A stretch of 64,000 nucleotides of DNA from Micromonospora sp. NBC_01813. GTDB lineage: Bacteria > Actinomycetota > Actinomycetes > Mycobacteriales > Micromonosporaceae. The translations under genes were made by a program, and so were the position numbers. The stretch's first letter is position 1. Every line of letters begins with the position of its first letter. Location of the stretch: positions 4,153,001 to 4,217,000 of the forward strand of contig NZ_CP109067.1 of assembly GCF_035917335.1 (NCBI RefSeq). The letters are read 5' to 3'. Positions 1 to 7,934 of the stretch are shown piece by piece. The notes under the pieces were generated by a model. The model had not been told where the DNA came from. It worked only from the letters and a program-made list of their open reading frames with translations, and made no database searches.

Positions 1-1187
1 GTGATCCGTTGGCCGGCCTCCCGCACCGCACCAGCCTGGCCGTCGAAGACCCGCTGCAGATCGACCAGCAGCGCCAGCTCGGACTCGCTGGCCGACCGGG
101 CGTCCGCGACTCCGTTGATCATCAGCCAGCGACCATCTGCGGAGACCGCCCCACGGCCGTCGCCGGTCAGCGGCAACATGCATGCGGTCCTGGTCGCGGT
201 GAAGTCGTGTCGCACGTCCAGCAGGGCCAGGCAGGGCCGACCGGACGCGTCGCTGATCTGGGCGACCACCGTCGAGCCGTCCGGCAGCGTCCCGTACACC
301 GCGCTGGTGGTGTCGCTCCAGATCGGCTGGAACTCCCCCTGTTCCGGCCGCCAGACGCTGTACCCACGGCTGTGCTCGGCGCCGTCGCGCGCCATCAGCA
401 CGGCGTCGCCGGCGAACCCGATTGGGCTGCTCCGCTCTGGCGCCGGGCTGGTCGTGGTGCCGGTGAGCTCACCGCTGACCACCGACGCCACCGCGACCTC
501 CGTGCCGCGACGCCAGGCGATGCGGGTCCCGGCCTCGTCGACCGCGACCGCGTCGACGCCGGGCAGCATCGCCTTTGGTGACCCGTCGGTCGTCACGAAC
601 CAGACCCCGGCCCCGTCGTCGGTGGACGGATCGGTCACCACCAGCCAACCGCCCGACATCCGGCTCGCCTGCGCCACGTCGACGAGCGGGTCGAGGCTCA
701 CCCGCTGGCCGTCGGTGGTGTGCAACTCGCCGGCCAGCACGATGTCGACCGGGGGCAGCTGCACCGCCGCCACCGGTTCGCGCTGCAGCGCTCCGCTGAA
801 CGGCAGTGGTGCGGCGGGCGCTGCCGGCCCACTGGTGGTCAGCGGCGGGCCGGCCGACAGGACCGGCTCGGCGAGCAGCGCGGTGGTGGTGGCGGACGAC
901 GGCAGCAGCAGTTGACCACCGACGATGCCGGCGCTCGCCAGCAGACACCCGGCCAGCACCGCGACGCCACCGTTGCGGGCCCGCCGCTGTCGCCGGGCCC
1001 GCCGGATCGCCCGCGACGCCAGGTCGCCGACCCTCGGCGCATCGGCGGCCCGGTCCACCAGGCAGTCCCGCAACGCGCGCTCAAGGTCTTCGGTGGCCAC
1101 GACAGGTGAACGCCGCCGTACCGTCGGATGGTTGTCGCTGGTCGGCCTGAAGGAACCGCCGCCCGGCGGCCCGAAGAGGTGGGTCAC
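1..1187 (-). CDS. Membrane-anchored propeller-like protein, downstream partner of ECF sigma factor (partial)
   Basis: The reading frame is open from a GTG at 1187 to the left edge of the window, so at least 395 residues are visible and the C-terminus is missing. The GTG overlaps the sigma-factor stop in a GTGA motif, which indicates translational coupling. The N-terminal ~60 residues are cytosolic and basic (RRARRQRRARNGG). One transmembrane helix follows, around residues 65-85 (VAVLAGCLLASAGIVGGQLL). The outer part has short repeated beta-type motifs (GGWLVVTDPSTDD, VWRPEQGEFQPIWSD) like TolB/WD-type propellers. The N-terminal segment could hold the sigma factor in anti-sigma fashion, but I see no zinc-binding HxxxCxxC motif. 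Function unknown; the link to sigma control comes from position only. Confidence 0.7.
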   Translation of the reverse strand, partial: MTHLFGPPGGGSFRPTSDNHPTVRRRSPVVATEDLERALRDCLVDRAADAPRVGDLASRAIRRARRQRRARNGGVAVLAGCLLASAGIVGGQLLLPSSATTTALLAEPVLSAGPPLTTSGPAAPAAPLPFSGALQREPVAAVQLPPVDIVLAGELHTTDGQRVSLDPLVDVAQASRMSGGWLVVTDPSTDDGAGVWFVTTDGSPKAMLPGVDAVAVDEAGTRIAWRRGTEVAVASVVSGELTGTTTSPAPERSSPIGFAGDAVLMARDGAEHSRGYSVWRPEQGEFQPIWSDTTSAVYGTLPDGSTVVAQISDASGRPCLALLDVRHDFTATRTACMLPLTGDGRGAVSADGRWLMINGVADARSASESELALLVDLQRVFDGQAGAVREAGQRI

Positions 1188-1939
1188 CGTTCTACCGCAC
1201 CGCTGCTCGCGTAGGCGGGAAGCGGCAGGATGCAGCCGCCCGGCAGCCTGGCCGCCGGCAGCGGCTGACCGGACCGCACCGGGCCGGTGGTGGCGGGGGC
1301 AGCGGACTCGCCGCCGGCCGGCGGCTGCGCATACGGTGACGGCGTCGCGGTTGGGGTGCCGCCGCCGACGGCCGGGACCGGTGTCTCGTGGGCAGTCGGC
1401 AGTTGGACCCGCACCGGTGCACCCGACATGGCCGCCGGAGTCAGGCCCTCCGCGACCAGGCGTTTGCGTAGCGTTCCGAGTGCCCGCGAGGTCTGGCTCT
1501 TGACCGTGCCCGGTGAGATGTCGAGCAGCGCAGCGGTCTGTGCCTCGGAAAGGTCCTCGTAGAACCGCAGCACCAGCACGGCGCGCTGTCGCGCGGGCAA
1601 CGCCTTGACGTGCCGCCAGAGGACGTCGCGCTCGAGATGCTCCTGGATCAGATCCGGCCCGGCGCGTTCCGGCAGCGTCTCGGTGGGGCGTTCACCATGC
1701 CATCGGCGGCGCCACCAACTGGTCGCCGTGTTGACGAGCACCCGACGGGCGTACGGCTCGACCGCCTCGATCTGACCGAGGCGTTTCCAGGCCAGGTAGG
1801 TCTTGGTCAACGCGGTCTGCAGCAGGTCCTCGGCCGTCGCCCAGTCACCGGCGAGCAGGTACGCGGTCCGCAGCAGCGCACCGGACCGGGACGCGACGAA
1901 CTCGTGGAACTCCTCCTCCACGGAGTCTCTGGACGTCAC
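1184..1939 (-). CDS. SigE-family ECF RNA polymerase sigma factor
   Basis: A 251-residue extracytoplasmic-function sigma factor of the actinobacterial SigE-like family. Region 2 covers about residues 10-75 (LLRTAYLLAGDWATAEDLLQ). Region 4 covers about 110-165 and ends in a helix-turn-helix (LSEAQTAALLDISPGTVKSQ). The last ~85 residues are a Pro/Ala/Thr-rich extension that typical ~170-residue members lack; it may be a regulatory tail. The sigma gene is 58 bp behind the PH-domain gene and overlaps the membrane protein that follows, so the three are probably co-transcribed. The signal it responds to cannot be read from sequence. Confidence 0.9.
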   Translation of the reverse strand: MTSRDSVEEEFHEFVASRSGALLRTAYLLAGDWATAEDLLQTALTKTYLAWKRLGQIEAVEPYARRVLVNTATSWWRRRWHGERPTETLPERAGPDLIQEHLERDVLWRHVKALPARQRAVLVLRFYEDLSEAQTAALLDISPGTVKSQTSRALGTLRKRLVAEGLTPAAMSGAPVRVQLPTAHETPVPAVGGGTPTATPSPYAQPPAGGESAAPATTGPVRSGQPLPAARLPGGCILPLPAYASSGAVER

Positions 1940-1997
1940 CGGCAGCCTCCCCCGTCACTCGACACGGCCGACCGGACCGCCACCGTCGCGTCGGCCA

Positions 1998-2873
1998 TCA
2001 GCCGCCGTCGTCCGCCTTGGCTGCGGCTTCGTCCTTGCTCAGCCGCGCCTCGACCGCCTGCGGCTCGTACATCTCCTCGACGACCCGCAGGTAGAGCTCG
2101 TTCGGGTTGGGCAGGTTCTTGACCTCCCGCAACGCCTGCTCCTGGCCGGCGGACTCCAGGATGAAGGTGCCGTAGTTGAGGAAACGGCCGAGCGGCGACT
2201 GCCCGTACTTCATGTCGGTGACCCGCAGCAACGGCATCATGGCCACGTTGCGGGTGATGATGCCGTTGACCACCATCACCCGTTTGTTGGTGAGGATGAA
2301 GCGGTCGAACCACCAGTCGGCGATCTTCCAGCCGACCCAGCCGAGCACCCCGAGCCAGATCAGCACGGCGACGGTGGTCAGCCCGCCGACGTCCTGCCCG
2401 GCCAGGAAGCCCGAGAGGTAACCGAGGACGAAGGTGGCGACCACGCCGACCACCAGCGGGGTGAACAGGTGGATCCAGTGTCGCTTCCACTCGCCCCGGT
2501 AACGCTCGGTCGGGAAGAGGTACCGCGCGACCAGCGGGGTCGGCTCGTCCTCCAACGGCAGGACCCGCCGGGGCTGTCTCGGCAGGCCGGAACCGTCGCC
2601 TTGCAGACCGGCGATCTCGTCGGCGGAGATGTCGGGCGGCGAGTAGCTGATGATCGGCTCTTCGTGCACCCGTCTGGTGCCGCCGCCGTAGCCAGCATCA
2701 CCAGAGTAGGCCGGACCGTCCGAATAGGACGAACCGGCGGAGTAGGACGGCCCGTCACCGAAGTGCGGACCGTCCTCTGGGCGAACCCGCGGAATCGGTT
2801 CAGTGTCACGCTGACGTCGCCGACGAGCGGCTTCGTCGTCGTCTGCATCGGGGGGCTCAGAGGGGTTGCCCAT
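1998..2873 (-). CDS. PH domain-containing membrane protein
   Basis: 291 residues. The first ~110 are disordered and acidic, with Ser/Tyr/Gly repeats (SYSAGSSYSDGPAYSGDAGY). Two membrane helices follow at about 135-185 (FTPLVVGVVATFVLGYLSGF and VAVLIWLGVLGWVGW), then a bacterial PH (bPH2/DUF304-type) domain with WWFDRFILTNKRVMVVNGII and LLRVTDMKYGQSPLGRFLNY. Such proteins are membrane-bound and of unknown biochemical role. The ATG at 2873 lies 6 bp after the stop of the 52-residue membrane peptide, so both probably sit on one mRNA that also feeds the sigma-factor gene. Confidence 0.85.
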   Translation of the reverse strand: MGNPSEPPDADDDEAARRRRQRDTEPIPRVRPEDGPHFGDGPSYSAGSSYSDGPAYSGDAGYGGGTRRVHEEPIISYSPPDISADEIAGLQGDGSGLPRQPRRVLPLEDEPTPLVARYLFPTERYRGEWKRHWIHLFTPLVVGVVATFVLGYLSGFLAGQDVGGLTTVAVLIWLGVLGWVGWKIADWWFDRFILTNKRVMVVNGIITRNVAMMPLLRVTDMKYGQSPLGRFLNYGTFILESAGQEQALREVKNLPNPNELYLRVVEEMYEPQAVEARLSKDEAAAKADDGG

Positions 2874-2879
2874 GGACGA

Positions 2880-3038
2880 CTAAGCCACGAGGCTGGTGAA
2901 GAAGTCGCCGAACCCTTGTGCTACGTCGACGATGCCGCCGCCCACCGACTTGAAGACGTCGGCCGCTGAGTCGGGCCGGAACGCGACGAAAAAGATCAAG
3001 AACGCGATTCCGCCCCAGGTGAGGACCTTCTTGACCAT
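2880..3038 (-). CDS. Small membrane protein, 52 residues
   Basis: A short ORF that starts MVKKVLTWGGIAFLIFFVAF and ends GDFFTSLVA. It has one hydrophobic helix near the N-terminus followed by an amphipathic glycine-containing stretch (KSVGGGIVDVAQGFGDFF). A purine-rich GGAGGGGGA-like ribosome-binding site lies just before the ATG, and the gene ends 6 bp before the PH-domain protein. Spacing, start site and a clean membrane segment support a real gene. No function can be assigned; a partner peptide of the PH-domain protein is a reasonable guess. Confidence 0.72.
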   Translation of the reverse strand: MVKKVLTWGGIAFLIFFVAFRPDSAADVFKSVGGGIVDVAQGFGDFFTSLVA

Positions 3039-3144
3039 TGCGGGCCATCCCCCTCCATGTGGCGCGCCGCGACCCTCGTCCCGGCGATACTAGAATATCA
3101 GTCCTTCGTCCCGCGGTGGTGTAGTTGATCGTGGGAAAAGGTGT

Positions 3145-3840
3145 TCACGCTTTCCCGTGCAGGTACGGCGACGGCGCACCGTACACCATCCCGGCTAGGA
3201 CCTCCTCGGACAGGTCATGCAGGACGATCTCCTCGGCCAGCAGGTAACCGGCGCTCGCCGGCCAGGTCACCGCGTACAACCAGAGTCCACGCGCCTCGCC
3301 CGCGTAGGCGCTGCGGTCCGGTTCGGCACCCACCGACCACAACGGAGTCGGATGACCTCCGGCCCGCACCTTCGCATGCGGACCACCCGGCGACGACGCC
3401 CGGTCACCGGCCGGCTCCGCGTCACCGAGCAGCCCGGTCAGGAACTCGCCAGGGTCCGGGCCGGGCAGACTGGCGAACCGGTTGCCCAGCCCCACGCCCG
3501 GCTCCTCCGCGACGATCACCAGGTCGGCAGGTCCGCCGCAGACCGGCGCCGGACCGCTGAACGCGGTGACTGTCGCCCGAACGGCGTCGTGTTCCTCACC
3601 CACCCAGCCGACGCCGGTCAGCGTCCAGCCCGGCAGCAGCGGCCAGATGGCCCACATCGGCACCGTCGGCCCCGGTGTCCCGCCGGTCAGCCGGGTCACC
3701 GCACTCGCCACGATCTCGGGTCCGATGTGCTCGGCGACGTGCAGCGGCGGCACCGGGCCGCAACTGTCGCAGCGAGACCCGGTGTGCATCAGGTCGGGGG
3801 GCCGCATCTGCCCGCCGCAGCGGGGACAACTCACCATCAT
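3145..3840 (-). CDS. DUF6758-like zinc-ribbon protein
   Basis: About 231 residues. The N-terminus carries a four-cysteine zinc ribbon (SCPRCGGQMRPP ... SRCDSCGPVPPL), followed by a globular domain with conserved Trp/Pro segments (MWAIWPLLPGWTLTGVGWVG) and a C-terminal alpha/beta part. The architecture matches the actinobacterial DUF6758 family as I know it. I start at the ATG at 3840, because the ribbon should lie at the very N-terminus; the frame remains open to 3882, and 3837 or 3834 are also possible. It lies downstream of the TrmH-like gene on the same strand. Biochemical role unknown. Confidence 0.72.
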   Translation of the reverse strand: MMVSCPRCGGQMRPPDLMHTGSRCDSCGPVPPLHVAEHIGPEIVASAVTRLTGGTPGPTVPMWAIWPLLPGWTLTGVGWVGEEHDAVRATVTAFSGPAPVCGGPADLVIVAEEPGVGLGNRFASLPGPDPGEFLTGLLGDAEPAGDRASSPGGPHAKVRAGGHPTPLWSVGAEPDRSAYAGEARGLWLYAVTWPASAGYLLAEEIVLHDLSEEVLAGMVYGAPSPYLHGKA

Positions 3841-3981
3841 GCCCACGGCACCTACGTTGCGCGTCGGAATGCTCACCGTCAAGCGAACCGGCTTTTTCGG
3901 TCATTCTTTCCCTCGACGGCAGGGCACCGGGCCCGCTGAGGCGGCGACTCCCGGCACTTGACTCACCCGGACGCCACCCTC

Positions 3982-4036
3982 GCTCATCCCCCGCTCATCC
4001 CCCGCTCATCCCCCGCTCATCCCCCGCTCATCCCCC
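3982..4036. repeat. Five perfect 11-bp tandem repeats over the trmH stop codon
   Basis: The unit GCTCATCCCCC is repeated five times without mismatch. The stop codon of the TrmH-like gene (4006-4008) lies in the third copy. Because 11 is not a multiple of three, gain or loss of a unit shifts the frame and moves the stop, changing the last residues of the enzyme. Confidence 0.95.
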
Positions 4037-4719
4037 ACCGGGTCCGGCGCCGGCCCGGCGTGCGACCGGATCCAGGCGTGCATCGCGATCCCGCTGGCCA
4101 CGCCGGCGTTGATGGATCGGGTCGACCCGTACTGGGCGATGGAGTAGAGCAGGTGGCAACCCGAGCGGGCGGCGTCGGACAACCCGGGGCCCTCCTGGCC
4201 GAACAGCAGCACGCAACGGCGCGGCAGTTGGACGGTCTCGAGTGGCCGGGACCCGGCGAGGTTGTCGATCCCGATGATCGGAAGCCGACCCCGCTCCGCC
4301 CACGCCTGCAGTTCACCGATGTCGGGATGATGCCGGACGTGCTGGTAGCGGTCGGTGACCATGGCCCCGCGGCGGTTCCACCGGCGACGCCCGACGATGT
4401 GCACCTCAGCGGCGAGGAACGCGTTCGCGTTGCGGACGACGGTGCCGATGTTCAGGTCGTGCTGCCAGTTCTCGATCGCCACGTGGAAGTCGTGCCGACG
4501 CCGGTCGAGGTCGGCGACGATCGCCTCTCGTCGCCAGTACCGGTAACGGTCGACCACGTTTCGCCGGTCGCCGTCGGCCAGCAACTCCGGGTCGTACTTC
4601 GGGTCCGTCGGCAGGTCGCCCGGCCACGGGCCGACGCCCACCTCGGCGACGAACGTCTCGTCGGCCGGCGCCCCAGCCGGGGCCGGGGATACCGGTGACT
4701 CACTTTGCCGCTGCTCCAC
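4006..4719 (-). CDS. TrmH/SpoU-family RNA 2'-O-methyltransferase
   Basis: 237 residues from a GTG at 4719. The SPOUT fold of TrmH-type RNA ribose methyltransferases is clear: motif 1 in LNIGTVVRNANAFLAAEVHI, motif 2 around CVLLFGQEGPGLSD, and motif 3 in SIAQYGSTRSINAGVASGIA, which form the trefoil-knot SAM site. An N-terminal extension (FVAEVGVGPWPGDLPTDPKY) precedes it. The frame is open up to 4950, but that extra part is low-complexity and the family-like sequence begins near the GTG. The C-terminal residues (DERGMSGG) are encoded by the 11-bp tandem repeats. The RNA target (tRNA or 23S rRNA) cannot be decided from sequence. Confidence 0.87.
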   Translation of the reverse strand: MEQRQSESPVSPAPAGAPADETFVAEVGVGPWPGDLPTDPKYDPELLADGDRRNVVDRYRYWRREAIVADLDRRRHDFHVAIENWQHDLNIGTVVRNANAFLAAEVHIVGRRRWNRRGAMVTDRYQHVRHHPDIGELQAWAERGRLPIIGIDNLAGSRPLETVQLPRRCVLLFGQEGPGLSDAARSGCHLLYSIAQYGSTRSINAGVASGIAMHAWIRSHAGPAPDPVGDERGMSGG

Positions 4720-5218
4720 GCTCTGCAGAGCGTACTGACGGCACCGTACGGGCGCGGCGGCGGCAGAAGGGCGACAGAGACGGCGATGTCCGGGAGTGGC
4801 ACCAATGTCCGGAGTGCCGCATCGGTTTCCGAACCCGGACGCAATGAACGGCGGGGCCCTCCCCGGCACCCGCCGTCCACGCTCTGATAGGTGAAGATTC
4901 TGCCGGACCCGGGCCGGCGCGGGAAGGGCACCGACCGAGACGGAAGTCACAGTTATGCTTTTGTAACATTACTTTCGGTAGTCGCATGGAATGCCGAACG
5001 CGCTCGTCGGGGTCTATTGTTTGCGCTAGTCACGCCCCAACTTGGTCGCGCCCCTCGGTCGGACCTGGGAAAACAGCTGGAAACGCTCCCATCACAATCA
5101 GTGACCGACCGCAAGCCGAGTTTCAACGAAGATCAATCGGGAATGCCGACACGCCCGCAACGGTTTCCCACGGTAGACCGGGGAATCACCACCCGAAATC
5201 TGGCGATCGGAGACATCG
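4720..5218. other. Intergenic region, 499 bp, divergent promoters of trmH-like gene and thioredoxin
   Basis: I see no convincing gene here. The part from about 4940 to 5110 is markedly less GC-rich than the surroundings (for example TTATGCTTTTGTAACATTAC), which suggests promoter DNA. An open frame at 4891-5232 on the plus strand lacks actinobacterial codon bias and any recognisable family, and it overruns the thioredoxin start, so I do not call it. Confidence 0.6.
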
Positions 5219-5581
5219 ATGGCAACCGTTGAGCTAACCGCGCAGAACTTTGACGGAGTGACGTCCGGCGACGGCATCGTGCTGGTCGACTTCTGGGCAA
5301 GCTGGTGCGGTCCCTGCGTCAAGTTCGCTCCGGTCTACGAGCGCGCCGCCCAGAAGCACGACGACATCGTCTTCGGCAAGGTGGACACCGAAGCACAGCA
5401 GGACCTCGCCGCGAAGTTCGACATCCGCTCCATCCCGACGATCATGGCGATCCGCGACGGGGTGGTGGTCTTCGCCCAGCCAGGTGCGCTGCCGGAGTCC
5501 GCGCTGGAGTCGCTGATCGAGCAGGTACGGGCGCTGGACATGGACGACGTGCGCAAGCAGCTCGCGACGCACAACCACTGA
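5219..5581 (+). CDS. trxA: Thioredoxin
   Basis: 120 residues, the normal length of a single-domain thioredoxin. The active site is WASWCGPC, with a buried cis-proline later (RSIPTIMAIRDG). It reduces cytosolic disulfides with electrons from thioredoxin reductase, which is not in this window. The ATG is preceded by GGAG at a proper distance. The tail after residue ~105 (RALDMDDVRKQLATHNH) is slightly longer than in E. coli TrxA. The gene is monocistronic: a long intergenic region lies upstream and a strong hairpin downstream. It may not be the main thioredoxin of the cell. Confidence 0.93.
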   Translation: MATVELTAQNFDGVTSGDGIVLVDFWASWCGPCVKFAPVYERAAQKHDDIVFGKVDTEAQQDLAAKFDIRSIPTIMAIRDGVVVFAQPGALPESALESLIEQVRALDMDDVRKQLATHNH

Positions 5582-5605
5582 CAGGGTCTCGCTCCGAGGC
5601 GACCA

Positions 5606-5639
5606 GCCGGGGGCGGTGCCAGACGCACCGGCCCCCGGC
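5606..5639. terminator. Hairpin terminator between trxA and the convergent isomerase gene
   Basis: The 14-15 bp GC-rich arms at 5606-5619 and 5625-5639 pair with a single bulged base around a 5-nt loop. It sits between two converging genes and can serve both strands. It has no T-run, as is common in actinobacteria. Confidence 0.75.
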
Positions 5640-5643
5640 CGGG

Positions 5644-6555
5644 TCAGCGGCTGCCGACCGCCGCCCGGTAGCCGGCGATCGTCCGGGCCAGGATCTCGGC
5701 GCCGGGGCGCCGCCAGACCGCCTCGTGGAACACCTCGACCTCCACCGGGCCGGTGAAGCCGGCCGCGTCCACCGCCGCCGCGAACCTGCCGAGCTCTACG
5801 CACCCAGACCCGGGCAGGCCCCGTCCGAGCAGGACACCCGCCGGTAGCGGGGTGATCCAGTCCGCAAGTTGGAAGCAGGCGATCCGCCCGGCCCGGCCCG
5901 CCCGTTCGATCTGGCTCCACACCTGGTCGTCCCACCACACGTGGTATGTGTCGACGACCACACCGACGGCGGACGCCGGATACGGTTCGGCGAGATCCAG
6001 CGCCTGACCGAGGGTCGCCACCACACACCGGTCGGCGCAGAACATCGGGTGCAGCGGTTCGATCGCCAGCGTCACCCCGGCTTCTACCGCGTGGGGCACG
6101 AGTCGGCCAATCGCTTCGCCGACCCATGACCTGGCGGCGTCCAGGTCCCGGCCGGGTCCGCCATCCGCCGCACCGACCAGTCCGCTGGACGAATCGCCAC
6201 CACGACTGGGCAGCCCGCCGGAGACCAGCACCAGGACCGGAGCCCCGAGTTCGGCCGCCTCGTCGATGGCTCGACGATTGTCGTCGTACCAGTCGGGTGT
6301 CGAGAAGAACCCACCGCGGCACAGCGAGGTCACCGACAAGCCGGCACCCCCGACCAGGTCGGCGGTCCTGCGCACCCCGAAGGCCGCCGTCTCCTCCCGC
6401 CACAGCCCGATTCCGTGCACCCCGGCCGCCGCGCACCCGGCGACCATCTCCGTCATCGGCCAGTACTTGGTCGTCGCGGCGTTCAGGGCGAATCGCGGCG
6501 GGGCGGTGCCGGGACCGCCCGCCGGCACCGTCACCACACCGAACGGGTCACTCAC
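5644..6555 (-). CDS. Sugar phosphate isomerase/epimerase (TIM barrel, IolE/IolI-like)
   Basis: 303 residues. It starts at the GTG at 6555, which overlaps the dehydrogenase stop by 8 bp. It is an xylose-isomerase-like TIM barrel: the first strand is in RFALNAATTKYWPMTEMVAG, and metal-site residues appear as VTLAIEPLHP (Glu), VVVDTYHVWWDD (Asp/His) and PVEVEVFHE (Glu). This family isomerises or epimerises carbohydrates using a divalent metal. The coupled Gfo/Idh/MocA dehydrogenase and the LacI regulator indicate catabolism of a specific sugar or polyol; the substrate is not identifiable. Confidence 0.85.
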   Translation of the reverse strand: MSDPFGVVTVPAGGPGTAPPRFALNAATTKYWPMTEMVAGCAAAGVHGIGLWREETAAFGVRRTADLVGGAGLSVTSLCRGGFFSTPDWYDDNRRAIDEAAELGAPVLVLVSGGLPSRGGDSSSGLVGAADGGPGRDLDAARSWVGEAIGRLVPHAVEAGVTLAIEPLHPMFCADRCVVATLGQALDLAEPYPASAVGVVVDTYHVWWDDQVWSQIERAGRAGRIACFQLADWITPLPAGVLLGRGLPGSGCVELGRFAAAVDAAGFTGPVEVEVFHEAVWRRPGAEILARTIAGYRAAVGSR

Positions 6556-7720
6556 CGGCGAGCTCCGGGATCTCGATCCGACGGCCCTCCCGCGCCGACC
6601 GCAGCCCGGACTCGGCGAGTTGCACGCCGCGCGCGCCGGCCCAGAGATCCCAGCTGTACGGCGCGTCCTCGACCACATGGCGCAGGAACAGCTCCCACTG
6701 CGCCTTGAAACCATTGTCGAACTCGTCGTTGTCCGGCACGGTCTGCCACTGGGTACGGAAATCCTCGGTCACCGGCAGGTCCGGGTTCCACACCGGCTTG
6801 GGCGTGCCGGCCCGGTGCTGGATGCGGCAGTTGCGCAGCCCGGCGACCGCGCTGCCCTCGGTCCCGTCGACCTGGAACTCGACCAGTTCGTCCCGGTAGA
6901 CCCGGACCGCCCAGGAGGAGTTGATCTGGGCCACGATTCGGCCGCCGTCCGGCCCGGGTCGGTCGATCTCGAAGATGCCGTACGCCGCGTCGTCGGCGGT
7001 GGCGTCGTAGGGCTCACCGGCTTCGTCCCAGCGGCGCTCGATGTGCGTCGCGACCTGGGCGGTCACCGACGTCACCCGACCGAAGATCTGCTCCAGGACG
7101 TAGTGCCAGTGCGGGAACATGTCCACGGTGATCCCGCCGCCGTCCGCCGCCCGATAGTTCCAGGACGGCCGCTGCGCCGGCTGCCAGTCCCCCTCGAACA
7201 CCCAGTAGCCGAACTCGCCACGCACCGAGAGGATCCGGCCGAAGAACCCGCCCTTCACCAGACGGTCCAGCTTACGCAGCCCCGGCAGGAAGAGTTTGTC
7301 CTGGACGACGCCGTGCTTGATCCCGGCGGCGTCCGCCAAGCGGGCCAGGTCCACCGCGCCGGCCAGGTCCTCGGCCGTCGGCTTCTCGGTATAGATGTGC
7401 TTGCCGGCGTCGATCGCCAGCCGCAGCGCCTTCTCCCGCTGGGCGGTGACCTGGGCGTCGAAGTAGACCTGCATGTCCGTACGGGCCAACGCCGCCGCCA
7501 GGTCGGTGGTCCAGTCGGTGAGTCCGTGCCGATCGGCGAGCTCCCGGAGCTTGCCCTCGTTGCGACCGACCAGCACCAGCTCCGGCCAGAGTCGAGTACC
7601 GTCGGCCAGCGGCAGTCCACCTTGGTCACGGATCGCGAGCAGGGACCGGACGAGGTGCTGCCGGTAGCCCATCCGGCCGGTGACACCGTTGAGGACGATC
7701 CCGATGGTGGTACGGGCCAT
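6548..7720 (-). CDS. Gfo/Idh/MocA-family NAD(P)-dependent oxidoreductase
   Basis: 390 residues. An N-terminal Rossmann domain (TIGIVLNGVTGRMGYRQHL) is followed by the family's catalytic lysine motif KHIYTEKP, then an alpha/beta C-terminal domain with an aspartate/histidine cluster (GGGITVDMFPHWHYVLEQI). Members oxidise or reduce sugars, inositols or sugar phosphates. AAGGAGG stands in front of the ATG. The start faces the divergent lacI-type gene, with two LacI-type operators in the 214-bp gap, so transcription is probably repressed by that regulator and induced by the substrate. Confidence 0.9.
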   Translation of the reverse strand: MARTTIGIVLNGVTGRMGYRQHLVRSLLAIRDQGGLPLADGTRLWPELVLVGRNEGKLRELADRHGLTDWTTDLAAALARTDMQVYFDAQVTAQREKALRLAIDAGKHIYTEKPTAEDLAGAVDLARLADAAGIKHGVVQDKLFLPGLRKLDRLVKGGFFGRILSVRGEFGYWVFEGDWQPAQRPSWNYRAADGGGITVDMFPHWHYVLEQIFGRVTSVTAQVATHIERRWDEAGEPYDATADDAAYGIFEIDRPGPDGGRIVAQINSSWAVRVYRDELVEFQVDGTEGSAVAGLRNCRIQHRAGTPKPVWNPDLPVTEDFRTQWQTVPDNDEFDNGFKAQWELFLRHVVEDAPYSWDLWAGARGVQLAESGLRSAREGRRIEIPELAGE

Positions 7721-7750
7721 GCCTCGCCTCCTTGTCTGGTGGCGCCGCTA

Positions 7751-7764
7751 GGTAAGCGCTTTCC
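7751..7764. promoter_or_regulatory. LacI-family operator O1
   Basis: GGTAAGCGCTTTCC is a near-perfect palindrome around the central CG with the AAGCGCTT core typical of LacI/GalR-family operators. It lies 31 bp upstream of the dehydrogenase start, in the gap with the divergent lacI-type gene. Confidence 0.85.
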
Positions 7765-7794
7765 TCGCTACGGTACTGCGTCCGCGCGCGCTCC

Positions 7795-7808
7795 GGCAAG
7801 GGCTTTCC
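7795..7808. promoter_or_regulatory. LacI-family operator O2, degenerate second copy
   Basis: GGCAAGGGCTTTCC differs from O1 at two positions and starts 44 bp from it, close to four helical turns. This is suited to cooperative binding or a small loop. It is the copy nearer the regulator gene. Confidence 0.6.
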
Positions 7809-7934
7809 GACCGGCACGCGAGGCAGTCACGCTATCCTCACGGCAAGCAGTCCCGGACCGCACGCGACGCCGCGCGCATCCGGCCCTGAAGCCGGCCCCG
7901 GCACCACCCGGGCGACCCGGGAAAGGAGCCGATC

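Noticed and set aside
1-915. Open plus-strand frame of 304 codons at the left edge
   Set aside because: It is the antisense of the membrane protein; composition (Ser/Thr/Arg/Pro-rich) is that of a high-GC shadow frame.
4891-5232. Plus-strand frame of 113 codons before thioredoxin
   Set aside because: Lacks the codon bias of the genome, overruns the thioredoxin start, and no family is recognisable.
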